Below are positions 6,004 to 6,320 of a DNA stretch of 6,320 bases, in pieces. The notes under the pieces are model-generated. The model ran no database searches. It was not told the DNA's origin and saw only the letters and a program-made list of their open reading frames with translations. Location of the stretch: assembly GCA_002390025.1 (NCBI GenBank), contig DGRU01000025.1:16462-22781 (forward strand). Direction: 5' to 3'. Made by a program: the position numbers and the translations under genes. Source of the DNA: Lachnospiraceae bacterium UBA4380. Its GTDB lineage: Bacteria; Bacillota; Clostridia; Lachnospirales; Lachnospiraceae. Every line of letters begins with the position of its first letter. Position 1 is the first letter of the stretch.

Positions 6004-6018
6004 TCCTGCTCTCCTCCC
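6004..6018 (-). promoter_or_regulatory. Double ribosome binding site before the ftsW TTG start
   Basis: GGGAGGAG (6018-6011) is a strong Shine-Dalgarno match but sits 12 nt from the TTG. AGGA (6007-6004) is weaker but sits 5 nt away. An in-frame TAA (6025-6023) closes the frame just upstream, and no other common start codon lies between it and the TTG. A TTG start with suboptimal spacing suggests modest FtsW translation. Confidence 0.6.
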
Positions 6019-6080
6019 GTCTTTACCCGCAATCGGGGCAGACAAAATAGACTGTCACCTGCCGCAGCAGGGCGGTTAAC

Positions 6081-6220
6081 TGTTTGTTTTCTACTGTTTA
6101 TTTTTTACGCTTTATTCTATACGTTTGATTATTTACGTTAGATTCTTTGCAGTTTGTTCTTTACGGTTGATTCTCTGCGGCTTGTTCTCTGCAGTTTGTT
6201 CTCTGCGCTTTGTTCTCTCC
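6081..6220 (-). repeat. Ten tandem 14-bp repeats between murD and ftsW
   Basis: Ten uninterrupted 14-bp units fill exactly 140 bp. In the transcribed direction the consensus is GCAGAGAACAAACT, with units such as GGAGAGAACAAAGC (6220-6207), GCAGAGAACAAACT (6206-6193) and GTAAAGAACAAACT (6164-6151). Units near murD keep the GCAGAGAA core, while units near ftsW drift to A/T-rich forms such as GTAAAAAATAAACA (6108-6095). The array starts 16 nt after the murD stop and ends 82 nt before the ftsW start. The RNA would be purine-rich and poor in C and U, so largely unstructured. Stop codons (TAA) in several units and the lack of a start argue against coding. Its function is unknown. Confidence 0.9.
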
Positions 6221-6236
6221 CGATACTGCAATCAGT

Positions 6237-6320
6237 TCAATCCGGGAGATTGCGGACATACTCGCGGAAAATATCGCCGCGGACCTCGTAGTTGGGGAAC
6301 ATGCCCCAGCTGGCGCAGGC
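6237..6320 (-). CDS. murD: UDP-N-acetylmuramoylalanine-D-glutamate ligase MurD, C-terminal end (partial)
   Basis: Only the last 27 codons and the TGA stop are in the window; the gene continues beyond the right edge. The visible residues ACASWGMFPNYEVRGDIF fit the conserved end of MurD, where a (S)PACAS-type stretch is followed by a D/GMF-N-E-RG-F pattern. MurD is the cytoplasmic ATP-dependent ligase that adds D-glutamate to UDP-MurNAc-L-Ala. Its place directly before ftsW matches the usual mraY-murD-ftsW order. Other Mur ligases have different C-termini, and the neighbourhood supports murD. Confidence 0.85.
   Translation of the reverse strand, partial: ACASWGMFPNYEVRGDIFREYVRNLPD

Noticed and set aside
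6081..6220. The tandem units read as a CRISPR array
   Set aside because: The units are 14 bp and directly adjacent, with no spacers, and no cas genes are nearby. It is a minisatellite.

Overview
The window carries the distal part of a division and cell wall (dcw) cluster of a Firmicute, followed by a tRNA gene and a membrane flippase. Every gene is on the minus strand, so transcription runs from the right end (6320) to the left end (1). The mid-range GC content, Firmicute-type Shine-Dalgarno sites, clean intrinsic terminators and the protein sequences fit a clostridial organism, most likely Lachnospiraceae-like. That placement is inference from the look of the sequence, not a database match.

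In transcription order the layout is as follows. (1) The last 27 codons of murD (6320-6237). (2) A 238-nt gap holding ten consecutive 14-bp units, an imperfect minisatellite (6081-6220). (3) ftsW (5998-4775), with a TTG start. (4) A 165-nt GC-rich gap with hairpins and a cluster of five CCGG sites, but no murG. (5) ftsQ/divIB (4609-3443), with a long Glu-rich extracytoplasmic tail. (6) A 409-nt gap with a strong terminator (3202-3237), an overlapping second hairpin, and a good sigma-A promoter for ftsZ whose -10 box lies inside an 8-bp inverted repeat. (7) ftsZ (3033-1897), with a GTG start. (8) A separate tRNA-Ala(CGC) unit with its own extended -10 promoter, a leader hairpin and a terminator. 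(9) A Wzx/MATE-like polysaccharide flippase (1520-63).

MurD, FtsW and FtsQ belong to precursor synthesis and septal peptidoglycan synthesis, and FtsZ forms the ring that places that synthesis. The sequence suggests that ftsZ is uncoupled from the upstream cluster by a terminator plus its own promoter. murG is absent between ftsW and ftsQ, ftsA is absent between ftsQ and ftsZ, and the spoIIGA-sigE-sigG block often found after ftsZ in spore formers is replaced by the tRNA and the flippase.

I see no mobile element, CRISPR array, defence system or other clearly novel system. The features most worth a second look are the 14-bp repeat array inside the dcw cluster and the architecture of the ftsZ upstream region.
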